Program-made: the position numbers and the translations under genes | Notes under the pieces: generated by a model | What the model was told of the DNA's origin: nothing | What the model saw: only the letters and a program-made list of their open reading frames with translations | The model's database searches: none | Part shown: positions 1 to 8,486 of the stretch, piece by piece | Layout of the letters: every line of letters begins with the position of its first letter | Position numbering within the stretch: position 1 is the first letter of the stretch | DNA from: Nanobdellota archaeon | GTDB lineage: Archaea > Aenigmatarchaeota > Aenigmatarchaeia > QMZP01 | Reading direction: 5' to 3' | Length of the DNA: 64,000 nucleotides | Assembly (NCBI GenBank): GCA_018816245.1 | Contig: JAHIVW010000003.1 | Coordinates: 248,001 to 312,000, forward strand

Positions 1-104
1 TGATAATACCAGAGTCCGAAGAAAAATCCGCCGATGGTCAAGATGGTCAGGAACATCAGCCAGGAACAGCGTGTCAAAAAATAATCAGAGAATCGCTGCA
101 GCAT
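1..104 (-). CDS. Partial membrane protein, N-terminus only
   Basis: The reverse strand from an ATG at 104 stays open to the window edge (34 codons) and gives a short polar N-terminus followed by a hydrophobic helix ending in FFFGLWYY. The gene runs off the left end, so the family cannot be settled. The pattern of a helix ending in G-x-W-Y resembles the start of DUF1405-type membrane proteins, but this is a guess. It is divergent from the MBL hydrolase. Confidence 0.5.
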   Translation of the reverse strand, partial: MLQRFSDYFLTRCSWLMFLTILTIGGFFFGLWYY

Positions 105-164
105 AACTCACCCTCGGCATTGCAACATAAATGTTTAAGTCTGAACGGCTCCAAAGAAGGCCCT

Positions 165-830
165 ATGACAATATCGCTCCCAGGAATTGTCTATTTTGGT
201 CACGCGAGTCTCATGTTCAAAGAGGTTGGCAAAGAGAAGAAGACCCTTTTTATTGATCCCTATAACTTGGGAAGGGTCCCGCGCGCGAAAGCAGACTTCG
301 TCTTCATCACCCATCCCCATTATGATCACCTGAGTCCGGATGATCTCAAAAAGGTGATCACAAAGGAGACACTAATCGTTTCTCCGTCAGGTGAGGTTGA
401 CAAGCTGGGCTTACCAAATCCGACGCAGCTCGTTGAACCGAACAAGACGTATATGTTTGGTGACATTACAGTGAAAACGATTCCTGCCTACAATATCAAC
501 CCAGACCGACTCAAATACCATCCCCGTGAGAAAAATTGGGTTGGCTACCTCTTCGAATTCAATGGAAAGAAGATCTACGTTCCCGGGGACACGGACTTTG
601 TTCCTGAGATGAAGGAACTCGGGAACTCGCTTGCGCTTGCTTTCCTGCCTATAGGAAACATCTACACCATGGATGTACTCGAGGCAGTCGCTGCTGCAAA
701 CACTATTCATGCCAAGGTCACGGTCCCGATCCACTACAAGCAGGTTCTGAACGAAAAATCAAAAACAGCGGAACTCCAATTCCAGGAAGGAGTCAAGAGC
801 GAGATCGCGATTCTCAAAGAGTATCGCTGA
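165..830 (+). CDS. Metallo-beta-lactamase-fold metal-dependent hydrolase (UPF0173-like)
   Basis: A cytosolic hydrolase of the metallo-beta-lactamase fold. The metal-binding motif THPHYDHLSPDD (HxHxDH) is visible about 50 residues from the start, and a later PGDTD supplies the bridging aspartate. The 221-residue length fits the small UPF0173/UlaG-like branch, whose substrates vary, so no substrate is assigned. The ORF track starts at a TTG (120); the ATG at 165 is preferred because it directly precedes the conserved first strand and sits about 26-34 bp after an A/T-rich box (GTTTAAGT, 131-138), the spacing of a leaderless archaeal gene. It is followed by tRNA-Pro. Confidence 0.85.
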   Translation: MTISLPGIVYFGHASLMFKEVGKEKKTLFIDPYNLGRVPRAKADFVFITHPHYDHLSPDDLKKVITKETLIVSPSGEVDKLGLPNPTQLVEPNKTYMFGDITVKTIPAYNINPDRLKYHPREKNWVGYLFEFNGKKIYVPGDTDFVPEMKELGNSLALAFLPIGNIYTMDVLEAVAAANTIHAKVTVPIHYKQVLNEKSKTAELQFQEGVKSEIAILKEYR

Positions 831-864
831 CGGTTTTATACCCGCACGACCAATGCACAGCACT

Positions 865-935
865 GGCCCTGTGGTGTAATGGCAGCATTAGCGCTTTGGG
901 AGCGCTCGATGGGAGTTCGACTCTCCCCGGGGCCA
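865..935 (+). tRNA. tRNA-Pro (TGG)
   Basis: The cloverleaf closes with acceptor GGCCCTG/CGGGGCC, anticodon stem AGCGC/GCGCT with loop TTTGGGA (anticodon TGG, proline), and T-arm GGGAG-TTCGACT-CTCC. The discriminator is A at 935. CCA is not encoded and there is no intron. Confidence 0.93.
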
Positions 936-936
936 T

Positions 937-1077
937 TTAACCGCCAATGCGGAACATCTTCGTACCGCACTTGGGACAGACGCCCTTGGTTGCTGGCTTC
1001 CCGTTCTTGAGGGTCACCTTCTTGGCATCTTTGATCTCTTGCTTCTTCTTACACTTTACACAATATCCTTGAGGCAT
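937..1077 (-). CDS. Small zinc-ribbon protein (DUF5679-like), 46 aa
   Basis: Too short for the ORF track. The reverse strand gives a 46-residue basic protein with two CxxC knuckles, CVKCKKK near the start and CPKCGTKM near the end, expected to bind one zinc as a rubredoxin-like ribbon. Tiny proteins of this layout (DUF5679) are common in DPANN archaea; their role is unknown. A TATA-like box, GTATAAAAAC on the minus strand (1102-1111), lies about 25-34 bp upstream of the ATG, so the gene is probably leaderless. Its stop lies 2 bp from the 3' end of tRNA-Pro on the other strand. Confidence 0.8.
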   Translation of the reverse strand: MPQGYCVKCKKKQEIKDAKKVTLKNGKPATKGVCPKCGTKMFRIGG

Positions 1078-1181
1078 ACACTACTATCGGTGAGACCTGT
1101 TTTTATACGCGATGTTTGGGGGAGAAATTCTTTTTTCCACTTTAAAAGGAATATTTTCCCTTCTTTTCGAATGAAAAAACC

Positions 1182-1189
1182 TTATATAT
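1182..1189 (+). promoter_or_regulatory. TATA box of the histone gene
   Basis: TTATATAT preceded by an A-run (BRE-like) lies 26-33 bp upstream of the histone ATG. An AAAGGAGG Shine-Dalgarno at 1202-1209 sits just before the start codon, so the leader is very short but still ribosome-binding. Confidence 0.6.
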
Positions 1190-1214
1190 CTTTTTTCCAA
1201 GAAAGGAGGCTATT

Positions 1215-1424
1215 ATGGCGAAATTACCCCTTGCAACATTTGAAAAGGTCTTGAAGGCCACAGGAAATGTGCGTGTTTCTGATCGTGCCACGCTCGCGTT
1301 TACCGAGGCGATCGCTGAGATTGCTGAGGCGATCGCACGAGATGCAGCACAGCTCGCCCTGCACGCAAACCGCAAAACCATCATGGAACAGGATGTCAAG
1401 CTCGCGTACAAGAAACGCACCTAG
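1215..1424 (+). CDS. Archaeal histone (HMf/HTa-type single histone fold)
   Basis: A 69-residue protein covering one histone fold: helix 1 (LATFEKVLKA), loop with RVSDRA, the long central helix (LAFTEAIAEIAEAIARDAAQLA), and the C-terminal strand-loop and helix (ANRKTIMEQDVKLAYKK). Archaeal histones dimerise and wrap DNA into hypernucleosomes. The RVSD loop arginine and the RKTI segment that contact DNA are present. The length matches tail-less archaeal histones. A strong Shine-Dalgarno (AAAGGAGG) and a clear TATA box suggest high expression. The stop codon TAG overlaps the stop of the convergent gene at 1421 within a CTAG. Confidence 0.97.
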   Translation: MAKLPLATFEKVLKATGNVRVSDRATLAFTEAIAEIAEAIARDAAQLALHANRKTIMEQDVKLAYKKRT

Positions 1425-1876
1425 AGCGCGGTGTTCCACGGAACCGTGAAATGGACGATGGAGTAGCTGAGAATACGATCCCCTTTCTGGACGCCCACGA
1501 GCACGGCGAAGGTGTAGTGATCATCCTCAGCAGTGAGCACGGTTGCATAGGTTTCACTCAATCCCTCTCCTCCATCCTTGAACGGCGCGTCCTTGGCCGC
1601 AGGACCGCCTGAATCACGTTCCATTGTATCATCGATGTAGGCGAAGACATGTGTTGAGACCTTTGTCACAGGGTCATCAGTGGTCACAAGGTAGGTGATA
1701 TTGAGCTCATAACCTTCCTGTGTAATGCCTGTGATCGATACGTGCGCACCGTCACGCGTATAGACTGCAGTATAGGGGAGGGTTGTGGTCCAGTTCGCGA
1801 TTGCAGCCCAGCTGAGGCCTGCCAACACAAGGAGCAACACAACAAGGACGATCACTGGTCGAAGGTTCATACGCAT
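1421..1876 (-). CDS. Membrane-anchored extracellular protein of unknown function
   Basis: The ORF-track start at 1999 lies inside the upstream ABC permease, so the likely start is the ATG at 1876 (MRMNLRPV) or 1870. The protein then begins with a signal-anchor helix (PVIVLVVLLLVLAGLSWAAI) and continues as about 120 residues rich in Thr, Asp and beta-strand pattern with no recognisable enzyme motif. It is probably a small outward-facing domain tethered to the membrane. It lies 25 bp downstream of the ABC permease on the same strand and could be co-transcribed with it. Its stop overlaps the histone stop. Confidence 0.6.
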   Translation of the reverse strand: MRMNLRPVIVLVVLLLVLAGLSWAAIANWTTTLPYTAVYTRDGAHVSITGITQEGYELNITYLVTTDDPVTKVSTHVFAYIDDTMERDSGGPAAKDAPFKDGGEGLSETYATVLTAEDDHYTFAVLVGVQKGDRILSYSIVHFTVPWNTAL

Positions 1877-1901
1877 TCTAGCAGGGGAAGCATAAAAAAG
1901 C

Positions 1902-2687
1902 TTACCATGAATGCCGGGCGAGCTTCCCTGACCGGCGAGCATACTGGAAGATGAAAAAGTAGAGCGGCACGCCCACAAGCAGGTAGCCAAGACCAACAAG
2001 TCCCTGGTACAGGAACAAGATCCCGGAGACTGTTCCCGTTGCGATCAACTGTTGAATCGCAGCAAAGGTGTAGGTGAACGGCATGATGCTCGCGAGTTCG
2101 TGGAGACCTGGTGGGAAGGTAGAAATTGGGTAGAAGGGCCCGGAGAGTAGAACGAACACGAGGATCGCTGACCAAGCAATAAAACCGTATTCCTTCCCGA
2201 GTGCGAGAATGATTGCTCCCAGCATGATGGCAACACCGACTGCGGCAACAATCGAGAGACCGGTCAGCACGATCAATGCTGAGAGTGCAGTTGCAATAAG
2301 GACAACACCGAACACGAAATAGCTGACTGCAAACATAATGCTAGTAAGGATGCCAGCAGTGATGAGCGACGTGATAATTCGTGCAAAAAGATATTCTCCT
2401 TCACGGATCCCGGAGAGAAGTAAGCCGAGAAAGCTCCCGCTCCACGAATCAGACATCATGGAAATGTTGACTGCGTGTTGCGTTGTTGACACGAGGCTGA
2501 TGAACACGTTTGCCAGGAAGACGAGGATGCCTGCCTGAAGGGCAAACTCCTGTGCATACAAGGTGAACATGCCCCACATGGCGAGCGTGACCAAGGGGAA
2601 ATAGTAGTATTCGATCATCATGAACTTGGCACGATACATCACCAGGAAATCACGGCGCATGAGCGCGAGGATGCGGTAGAATTTCAT
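1902..2687 (-). CDS. ABC-2 type transporter permease
   Basis: A 261-residue integral membrane protein with about six hydrophobic helices, of the ABC-2 membrane family used for export of drugs, lipids or polysaccharides. The amphipathic N-terminus (MKFYRILALMRRDFLVMYR) and the late motif GPFYPISTFPPGLHELASIMPFTYTF are typical of the family. It overlaps the ATPase gene by 4 bp (ATGA), so the two are translationally coupled and should form one transporter. The substrate cannot be read from the sequence. The C-terminal tail is basic. Confidence 0.88.
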   Translation of the reverse strand: MKFYRILALMRRDFLVMYRAKFMMIEYYYFPLVTLAMWGMFTLYAQEFALQAGILVFLANVFISLVSTTQHAVNISMMSDSWSGSFLGLLLSGIREGEYLFARIITSLITAGILTSIMFAVSYFVFGVVLIATALSALIVLTGLSIVAAVGVAIMLGAIILALGKEYGFIAWSAILVFVLLSGPFYPISTFPPGLHELASIMPFTYTFAAIQQLIATGTVSGILFLYQGLVGLGYLLVGVPLYFFIFQYARRSGKLARHSW

Positions 2688-3652
2688 CGTTCTCGACCTC
2701 CTCCGGTGCCAGCTTCGGGGTCATCCTCTTCGACCTTCTCCCCGAGGACCCGGATGAAATAATCTTCAAGTGACGGTTCAATGGTGTTCACCTTCACGAA
2801 CTTGAAGCCGTGTGCAACGAGTTTTGCAAGCATCCGACCGACATCGTTTTTGTCTGTCAATGATTTGGTGATGATTTTTCCTTTGGTAGTGAAACCCAAC
2901 TCCTTGAGGATGCGGCGGTTTTTGAGTGCGACAAGGGTCACCTCAAGGGTGAACGACAAGAAATGTTTTTGTTTCACTTCTGCAACAGATCCGCTGTCGA
3001 CGATGCGCCCCTTGTTGATGAAGGCAATCCGGTCCGCAAGTTCCTCGACTTCCCGCATGTAGTGGCTTGTTAGCAGGATCGTAACCCCATACTGGTTGCT
3101 GATTCGTTTGATTTCTTTTCGCGTCAGCACACTGATGTGTGGATCAAGTCCCAAGGTTGGTTCATCGAACAAGACGGTCTTCGGATGGTTGAGCAGGGCT
3201 TTTGCAAACACCAAGCGCATGCGTTCGCCTGTTGACAAGACAAGCACACGTTTGTTCATGAACGATTGCATATCAAAGAACGCAATGAGTTCTGCAATGC
3301 GTTTCTTTCTCTTGTCTTTCGAAAGACCGTAAATCCTCCCAAAGAAATCAAGCGTGTCTGATGCAAGCAAGGACCAGTGGAACTTAATGTCTGGGGAGAC
3401 GAAGTTCACGTCCGTCAGTACCTGACTGTCTGTTGAGAGGCGTCCGTTAATTCGAGCGGTCCCGCTGTCTGGTTCAAGGATACCGGCGATAATCTGCAGC
3501 AAGGTCGTCTTCCCGGCACCATTCGGACCGAGCAGGCCGAAGATCTCGCCTTGTTTTACCTGCAGGGAGACGTCCTGCAGGGCGTGGACGATCTTCTTTC
3601 GTTCTTTGTACTGTTTTGACACGTGCCGGACGTCAATGGGATACATCTCCAT
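2684..3652 (-). CDS. ABC transporter ATP-binding protein
   Basis: An ABC ATPase with Walker A GPNGAGKTT, signature LSTGERMRL, Walker B TVLFDEPTLGLDP and the switch histidine in LLTSHYM. After the roughly 220-residue ATPase core comes a C-terminal domain of about 90 residues, as in DrrA/NatA-type exporters. The signature is LSTGE rather than the canonical LSGGQ, an accepted variant. The ORF track starts at 3715; the ATG at 3652 is preferred because a TATA box at 3679-3688 sits 27-36 bp upstream, giving a leaderless mRNA. The same box also appears to drive the divergent gene at 3709. Confidence 0.9.
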   Translation of the reverse strand: MEMYPIDVRHVSKQYKERKKIVHALQDVSLQVKQGEIFGLLGPNGAGKTTLLQIIAGILEPDSGTARINGRLSTDSQVLTDVNFVSPDIKFHWSLLASDTLDFFGRIYGLSKDKRKKRIAELIAFFDMQSFMNKRVLVLSTGERMRLVFAKALLNHPKTVLFDEPTLGLDPHISVLTRKEIKRISNQYGVTILLTSHYMREVEELADRIAFINKGRIVDSGSVAEVKQKHFLSFTLEVTLVALKNRRILKELGFTTKGKIITKSLTDKNDVGRMLAKLVAHGFKFVKVNTIEPSLEDYFIRVLGEKVEEDDPEAGTGGGRER

Positions 3653-3678
3653 ATTTGGTCCGGGGACTGATAAAACAG

Positions 3679-3688
3679 TATATAAACG
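3679..3688. promoter_or_regulatory. Single TATA box apparently shared by two divergent genes
   Basis: GTATATAAAC reads as TATA on the plus strand and GTTTATATAC on the minus strand. The plus-strand ATG at 3709 is 21-30 bp away and the minus-strand ATG at 3652 is 27-36 bp away. Both fit TATA-to-start spacing of leaderless archaeal genes, and neither gene has a Shine-Dalgarno. No second TATA box is visible in the 56-bp gap. Confidence 0.6.
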
Positions 3689-3708
3689 CAGAGAGTAATA
3701 CAAAGCAT

Positions 3709-3798
3709 ATGCCAAGTGGGAGAAAACGCAAGCGGAAGAAAATGAAGACGCATAAGCTGAAGAAGCGCCGACGAAAGATGCGTCATCGCAGCAAATAG
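3709..3798 (+). CDS. AURKAIP1/COX24-like tiny basic protein (bS22/mS38-like)
   Basis: A 29-residue, extremely basic peptide with the pattern MPSGRKRKRKKMKTHKLKKR. It matches the AURKAIP1/COX24 C-terminal domain (PF08213), known in mitochondria as small-subunit protein mS38 and in some bacteria as bS22; the MPSGKKRKRHK...THKRKKR form is familiar from Bacteroidetes. In those systems it lies on the small ribosomal subunit near the decoding centre. The ORF track extends it to 3616, but the ATG at 3709 with a TATA box 21-30 bp upstream is the natural start. Finding it in an archaeon is unexpected. The downstream gene begins directly after its stop. Confidence 0.65.
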   Translation: MPSGRKRKRKKMKTHKLKKRRRKMRHRSK

Positions 3799-3804
3799 GT
3801 GACT

Positions 3805-4068
3805 ATGCTTTCAGATACCAACAAGGCACGGGTTTCTGTTCTTGTGCATGCGCTTGTTGGCGTTGGTGTCGGCTATGCCTCTCTCTTTGTTGGCCGCGCT
3901 CTCTTTGCGTTCATTCTCATGATTATCGCGATGTTGGTGATGGGACGCATTGCCGAGCGGACCTTTGCAAAAGGTAAGGGTCGCAGTTGGTGGCTGGCGA
4001 ACGGCGCGCTGGTCCTGGGCTTTCTGTGGTTTTTGAGTTGGGTCCTGTTCCTGAACGTGGGAGTATGA
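3805..4068 (+). CDS. Small integral membrane protein
   Basis: An 87-residue protein with about three hydrophobic helices (VLVHALVGVGVGYASLFVG, ALFAFILMIIAMLVM, and LANGALVLGFLWFLSWVLFL) joined by short basic loops (ERTFAKGKGR). It starts at the ATG at 3805 or the GTG at 3799, immediately after the stop of the COX24-like gene, and its stop overlaps the start of the PIN gene in ATGA. These three genes therefore look like one operon. No function can be assigned. Confidence 0.75.
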   Translation: MLSDTNKARVSVLVHALVGVGVGYASLFVGRALFAFILMIIAMLVMGRIAERTFAKGKGRSWWLANGALVLGFLWFLSWVLFLNVGV

Positions 4069-4451
4069 AATTCCTCCTTGACACAAACTTCCTGATGATT
4101 CCAGGACGGTTCAAAGTTGATGTGATTACTGAACTGCGACAGTTTGAGGGGGAACGGGAACTGTACACAATTGATTTAGTTGTTGAGGAGCTGGAGCGGC
4201 TCGCGGACGGGACGTCCAAGGATGCACGGTGCGCGGCACTGGCGCTGCACCTCATTCAGCTGTACAAGATCGAGGTCATCCAAACACAGGGTCAGAACGC
4301 TGATGACGAACTGCTCCAGGCAGCACAACATCACCAAGTAGTTGTGTGCACGCAGGATGCGCCGTTGCAGAAGCGATTAACCGAGCTGAAGCTTCCCTTT
4401 GTCCATCTCCGACAGAAGCGCACCTTGGTGTTGGAAAACTACCCAACGTAG
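4065..4451 (+). CDS. PIN-domain protein (FCF1/VapC-like nuclease)
   Basis: A 128-residue single PIN domain. The first acidic residue sits in [10 protein letters not shown], the second region in [10 protein letters not shown], the third in [10 protein letters not shown] and the fourth in [13 protein letters not shown], consistent with the four-acid Mg2+ site of the fold. The [10 protein letters not shown] start is typical of archaeal FCF1-like PIN proteins that take part in rRNA processing, rather than of VapC toxins, and no antitoxin is adjacent. It overlaps the upstream membrane protein by 4 bp and converges on cdc48, sharing 13 bp of 3' end. Confidence 0.85.
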   Translation: MKFLLDTNFLMIPGRFKVDVITELRQFEGERELYTIDLVVEELERLADGTSKDARCAALALHLIQLYKIEVIQTQGQNADDELLQAAQHHQVVVCTQDAPLQKRLTELKLPFVHLRQKRTLVLENYPT

Positions 4452-7400
4452 CTCATTTCCTTTGCTTTCTTCCGCGGCTCAATGTCAACTTCCTTGAGCT
4501 TGCCGCTGATCTGATCGTAGAACTTCAGGACATCCGGAGTGACGGAGGGTCTGACTTCTTGCTTCGCTGCTTCCAGATGTTTTTTGTTGACCTGTTTGAC
4601 ATCAAAGCTTTCCCGGAGAGCTTGCAGTCCTGCTTCCCGGATCAATGCTTCAATGTCTGCACCCGTGTAGTTTTCGAGTTCTTGTGCCAGGGATTTGAGA
4701 TCAATATCTTTGGCAAGTGGCATGTTCCGCGTGTGGATCTTGAGGATCTCGAGCCGGGCTGCTTCGTCAGGAACCGGGACCAGTACTTGCCGATCGAATC
4801 GTCCTGGACGCAGGAGTGCCGGATCAATGATGTCAGGGCGGTTGGTTGCCGCGATGACAACAACATCGTGGAGTTCTTCAAGACCAGACATCTCTGTCAG
4901 GATTTGTGAAACAACGTTTTCCGAGACATGGCTTCCGGTTCCAAGACCGCGACGCGGAGCGACAGCATCGATTTCATCAAAGAAAATAATTGCAGGCGCG
5001 ACTTGTTTTGCGCGACGGAAGATTTCTCTGATTTTCCGTTCTGATTCACCGACCCATTTCGTGAACACTTCCGGTCCTTTCACGGAAATGAAGTTGGCAC
5101 CAGCTTCGTTCGCTGCTGCTTTCGCGAGCATTGTCTTTCCGGTTCCCGGCGGACCGAACAAGAGGATGCCGGTTGCCGGCTGGATGCCGATGCGCTTGAA
5201 TGCTGCTTTGTGCATCAACGGCCATTCAATCATTTCACGAAGCTTTTCTTTCACATCATGCAAGCCGCCGACATCCTTCCAAGTCACGTTCGGAATCTCG
5301 ATCATAACTTCGCGCATGGCACTTGGTTCGACCATCTTCCAGGCTTCATTGAAATCAGCTTTGGTCACCCGGAGTTTTTCCAGGGTTTCCGGAGGAATCT
5401 CTGCTGTCTTCTTCCAAGAAATTTCTGGAAGATTCCGCCGGAGCGCGGCCATAGCTGCCTCTTTGGCAAGGGCCTCAAGGTCAGCGCCGACGAAGCCGTA
5501 GGTTTTCTGTGCAATGCCGTTGAGATCAACATCATCAGTGAGTGGCATGTTCCGCGTGTGGATCTGCAAGATTTCTTTTCTTCCCTTTTGGTCCGGCACG
5601 CCGATTTCGATCTCACGGTCAAACCGGCCAGGACGGCGAAGCGCTGGATCAATGGCGTTTTCTCGGTTGGTTGCCGCAATCACGATGACTTTCCCACGAG
5701 ATTTCAACCCGTCCATCAACGTGAGAATCTGGGACACCACACGACGTTCAACTTCGCCGGACACTTCTTCCCGCTTCGGCGCAATGGCGTCAATTTCGTC
5801 GATGAAAATAATCGAGGGTGCGTTTTTTTCTGCTTCTTCGAAAACCTTTCTTAAATTTGCCTCACTTTGACCATACCATTTACTATTATGTAGCGGCAAC
5901 ATTGGAAGACCACCAATAAAGTTGGCGTGCTTCTTGATGCCAAAGTCGTAGAGGGTGTTGTTTTCTTTCGGAGTGATTGTCGCGATTTTCGTGAACGTGA
6001 TGTCTGCATCGGCCAGTTTCTCGAGGTGCGCAAGCTCGGCTTCCTTCGCAAACGGCTTCATCAATGTGAGGATCTCTTTGAGTTTCCGGCGGGTGAGGGG
6101 TTTTCTACCAGAAAGGTACGGTTCGATTGACGACTCCTTCAATTCCTTACCGTACCGCATCCCTGCTTTCAGTTTTAGTGTTTTGAGGACAGGGGCAACT
6201 GGAATCATGTCCTCACCAAGCGCTTTCCCGGAGAGCTTTCCTCTCAGGGGGCGATTCGAGTATGGGAAGATCTTTTTATAGAATGCTTCCCGTCCGTCAT
6301 TTCCTTGGACAACCAAGGCCCACATCATGCTGAGCGGCGTTTTCCACGGGGTGACCTTTGCCGGGATGCCAATGAGCTGCAACGCGCCGCCCATCTGTTT
6401 GAGGAAGTTCTGGTGTGCGCTATAGAGACGTGGCGTTGGATAATTGTTTCCGACACTGACTGTTCCGTCTCCGTCGAAATAGCCGGACACAAACGCCGCG
6501 ATGTTGTCGTCTCCTGCGGAATACACATATGCAGGAACATCGAGATTCTTCTTTTTTCCAAGTGGAAGATTGCACACCATGTTTAAGAAATGAGCAAGGG
6601 CTTCAGAGTACACGAACACACGCATCCCATCATTATCTTTGATACGCGATGCGTCGATACCGAAATAGTCCGTGAAGTACTGTTTCATTTCCTCACGATA
6701 CGCCGGATTTGTATTCGAGAAGCACACTTCGTCCATACGAGCGGTAATCGAGCCCTCGGCGAACATCGAACCAAGGAACCGCATGAACTCGGGCGTCAGT
6801 TCTCTGACAGGTTTTATCCACTTCGCGCGCGCTCGATTTGATTTAATTCTGGCGAATTTTATCGCTTCCGTCTGCTTCTCAATTTCGTCGAGGCTCATTG
6901 ATTGTTTTGCATCAGCGAGACGAACCGTGTCGCCGTTGAGTTTCAAGAACGTTGTCGTTGGATCGAGCTTGTTTGCCCAGCCAATTGATTTGGTTCCAGT
7001 GAAGTGAAGCTGTGAAACGGATGCAACATGATTGCCCTCCTGTAGCTGGTCAGCGCGGATCCACTCGACCTTCCCGTCATCACCGAGGACCGCAAGCGGC
7101 TGGTTTTTCGAGACGAGAAGTACTGTCCCCTCTTCTGTTGTGATCTCGAGGCTTTCTTTCACTTTGAGTTTTGTCGCTTCGGTAATCGAGTCGTTTCCGA
7201 TTTTGAGGTCGGGATCCATCGAAAAGACCCCGATACCTTTCGTTGTCACAGTTGTACGATTCTTTGTTCTCTCGGCAACCGCGCCCTGGGCCTTTGCCAA
7301 TTCGTACAGCTCTTCGGCCGTTCTCAGGCCGGTGTGTGTAAGGATCGGCGTTTCCGGCCCTACACACATGACTTCTGGACCGTTGATCACTGAGAAGTTC

Positions 7401-8194
7401 GCCTCTGCTTCGTTTGCCACTGCCTTCGCCAAGAGCGTTTTTCCCGTGCCTGGCGGGCCGTACAACAGCACGCCTTTCGGTGGTTCAATTCCTAACCGGG
7501 TAAAGAGCTGCGGATGTCGCAACGGGAGCTCCACCATTTCGCGGATCTTCTTCATCTCGTCGCCGAGGCCGCCGATGTCTTCGTACGTCAGCGTCGGGAT
7601 GGTCTTCTCTTCAATATCAACTGCTTCTGGTCGCAGCTCGATCTGCGTGTCTTCGGTCACCCGAACGATTCCTTCTGGAGCTGTGTTCACCACAATGAAT
7701 TTGATTTCGCCGGGAATGGGAGTGAAAAATATTTCCTCGATGTTCATCCCGAAAAACTCGTCAAAGGGTGAGCCGCGTCGCTGTTTCACGACCGGAAACG
7801 GGGTGATAATATCACGCTTTGAAACAGGACGCATGAACAGATTTCGTTTCAGCAGTTCCGGATTCATCTGCACCACCACGCCTTTTTGTGCGGGTGCAAG
7901 GACAATGCGTTTTGCAGCTTCAACCTTTGGCTTTGACACGCGGATGGTTTCTCCGACACCAATGCCAGCATTGCGCCGGGTGATGCCGTCCATCCGAATA
8001 ATATTCAAGCCAATGTCAGCCGGGTAGGCACGAACGGCAATAGCGCCGGACTTGCGCGATCCCTGCACTTCAATGACATCGCCTTCCCGAACGCCAAGCG
8101 CGTTCATAGTCTTGGTGTCAATGCGGACAATGCCGCGGCCGAATTCTTCCCGGTTGGTCAGTTCGCCAACCTTTAACATGACCGGTTCTGTCAT
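4439..8194 (-). CDS. cdc48: CDC48/VCP AAA+ ATPase interrupted by an intein
   Basis: An archaeal CDC48/p97 unfoldase that extracts and unfolds proteins for the proteasome. The 757-residue extein has the double-psi barrel N domain (1-190), D1 with Walker A GPPGTGKT (residues 247-254) and Walker [11 protein letters not shown], and D2 with a second GPPGTGKT and [10 protein letters not shown], plus arginine fingers in RRPGRFDRE and [10 protein letters not shown] 494-residue intein splits D1 after GPEVM, between Walker A and Walker B, so ATPase activity should need splicing. The ATG at 8194 follows AAGGAG. Two winged-helix genes lie directly upstream on the same strand (27 bp gap) and may form an operon with it. 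The C-terminus overlaps the PIN gene by 13 bp. Confidence 0.96.
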   Translation of the reverse strand: MTEPVMLKVGELTNREEFGRGIVRIDTKTMNALGVREGDVIEVQGSRKSGAIAVRAYPADIGLNIIRMDGITRRNAGIGVGETIRVSKPKVEAAKRIVLAPAQKGVVVQMNPELLKRNLFMRPVSKRDIITPFPVVKQRRGSPFDEFFGMNIEEIFFTPIPGEIKFIVVNTAPEGIVRVTEDTQIELRPEAVDIEEKTIPTLTYEDIGGLGDEMKKIREMVELPLRHPQLFTRLGIEPPKGVLLYGPPGTGKTLLAKAVANEAEANFSVINGPEVMCVGPETPILTHTGLRTAEELYELAKAQGAVAERTKNRTTVTTKGIGVFSMDPDLKIGNDSITEATKLKVKESLEITTEEGTVLLVSKNQPLAVLGDDGKVEWIRADQLQEGNHVASVSQLHFTGTKSIGWANKLDPTTTFLKLNGDTVRLADAKQSMSLDEIEKQTEAIKFARIKSNRARAKWIKPVRELTPEFMRFLGSMFAEGSITARMDEVCFSNTNPAYREEMKQYFTDYFGIDASRIKDNDGMRVFVYSEALAHFLNMVCNLPLGKKKNLDVPAYVYSAGDDNIAAFVSGYFDGDGTVSVGNNYPTPRLYSAHQNFLKQMGGALQLIGIPAKVTPWKTPLSMMWALVVQGNDGREAFYKKIFPYSNRPLRGKLSGKALGEDMIPVAPVLKTLKLKAGMRYGKELKESSIEPYLSGRKPLTRRKLKEILTLMKPFAKEAELAHLEKLADADITFTKIATITPKENNTLYDFGIKKHANFIGGLPMLPLHNSKWYGQSEANLRKVFEEAEKNAPSIIFIDEIDAIAPKREEVSGEVERRVVSQILTLMDGLKSRGKVIVIAATNRENAIDPALRRPGRFDREIEIGVPDQKGRKEILQIHTRNMPLTDDVDLNGIAQKTYGFVGADLEALAKEAAMAALRRNLPEISWKKTAEIPPETLEKLRVTKADFNEAWKMVEPSAMREVMIEIPNVTWKDVGGLHDVKEKLREMIEWPLMHKAAFKRIGIQPATGILLFGPPGTGKTMLAKAAANEAGANFISVKGPEVFTKWVGESERKIREIFRRAKQVAPAIIFFDEIDAVAPRRGLGTGSHVSENVVSQILTEMSGLEELHDVVVIAATNRPDIIDPALLRPGRFDRQVLVPVPDEAARLEILKIHTRNMPLAKDIDLKSLAQELENYTGADIEALIREAGLQALRESFDVKQVNKKHLEAAKQEVRPSVTPDVLKFYDQISGKLKEVDIEPRKKAKEMSYVG
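5885..7366 (-). other. Intein with LAGLIDADG endonuclease in CDC48 (residues 277-770)
   Basis: The intein starts with Cys277 ([13 protein letters not shown]) after GPEVM and ends LPLHN before Ser (SKWYGQSE), which restores the normal CDC48 sequence. Block A Cys, block F ([14 protein letters not shown]) and the terminal His-Asn with +1 Ser are all present, so splicing is plausible. Two LAGLIDADG-type helices are visible, [10 protein letters not shown] and [10 protein letters not shown]. The second has a clear acidic residue, and the first ends in AEGS with Glu in the acidic position, so the endonuclease may still be active. The 494-residue length is normal for a full intein. Confidence 0.95.
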
Positions 8195-8221
8195 AGTGAT
8201 ACTCCTTATGATTGTTCCTAC

Positions 8222-8446
8222 TTATTCTTCCACGACGTGCGGTCGCATGCGGACCACAATTGAGTGGCGGGTCTTGATGACCTCGATTGTTGGTTCGTGC
8301 CGGACGATCTGGATGATCTGGAGGTACCGGCGGACCGTGATGTTGTGCATCCCGGTCTCATGGGCCAGCTCGTTCACCGAGAACGGGCGGCCTGACTCAA
8401 GGGCCCTAAACATGGCCTCGATGATTTTGATGGGATCTTTTCTCAT
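8222..8446 (-). CDS. Small winged-helix DNA-binding protein
   Basis: A 74-residue protein in which a helix-turn-helix is clear: SVNELAHETGMHNITVRRYLQIIQ, followed by a beta-wing (EVIKTRHSIVVRMRP). It resembles archaeal winged-helix regulators. The ORF-track start at 8551 lies inside the upstream gene; the ATG at 8446 is preceded by GGAGGT five bases upstream, so it is translated from a polycistronic mRNA. That Shine-Dalgarno lies inside a perfect palindrome (8451-8462). It sits between another wHTH gene and cdc48. Confidence 0.78.
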   Translation of the reverse strand: MRKDPIKIIEAMFRALESGRPFSVNELAHETGMHNITVRRYLQIIQIVRHEPTIEVIKTRHSIVVRMRPHVVEE

Positions 8447-8450
8447 TCTG

Positions 8451-8476
8451 ACCTCCGGAGGTCCCAGGCGCCTGGG
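8451..8476. promoter_or_regulatory. Two abutting perfect palindromes covering a Shine-Dalgarno
   Basis: ACCTCCGGAGGT (8451-8462) is followed without a gap by CCCAGGCGCCTGGG (8463-8476). On the minus-strand mRNA, the GGAGGT half of the first palindrome is the ribosome-binding site of the gene at 8446. Folding would pair it with ACCTCC. This could be a translational switch, a terminator-like hairpin or a protein operator. Confidence 0.45.
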
Positions 8477-8486
8477 AAAGGAGGGA

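Noticed and set aside
7032-8027. 331-aa plus-strand ORF opposite cdc48
   Set aside because: It is a Ser/Phe-rich shadow of the GC-biased third codon positions of cdc48; no motif or promoter, and the opposite frame is clearly coding.
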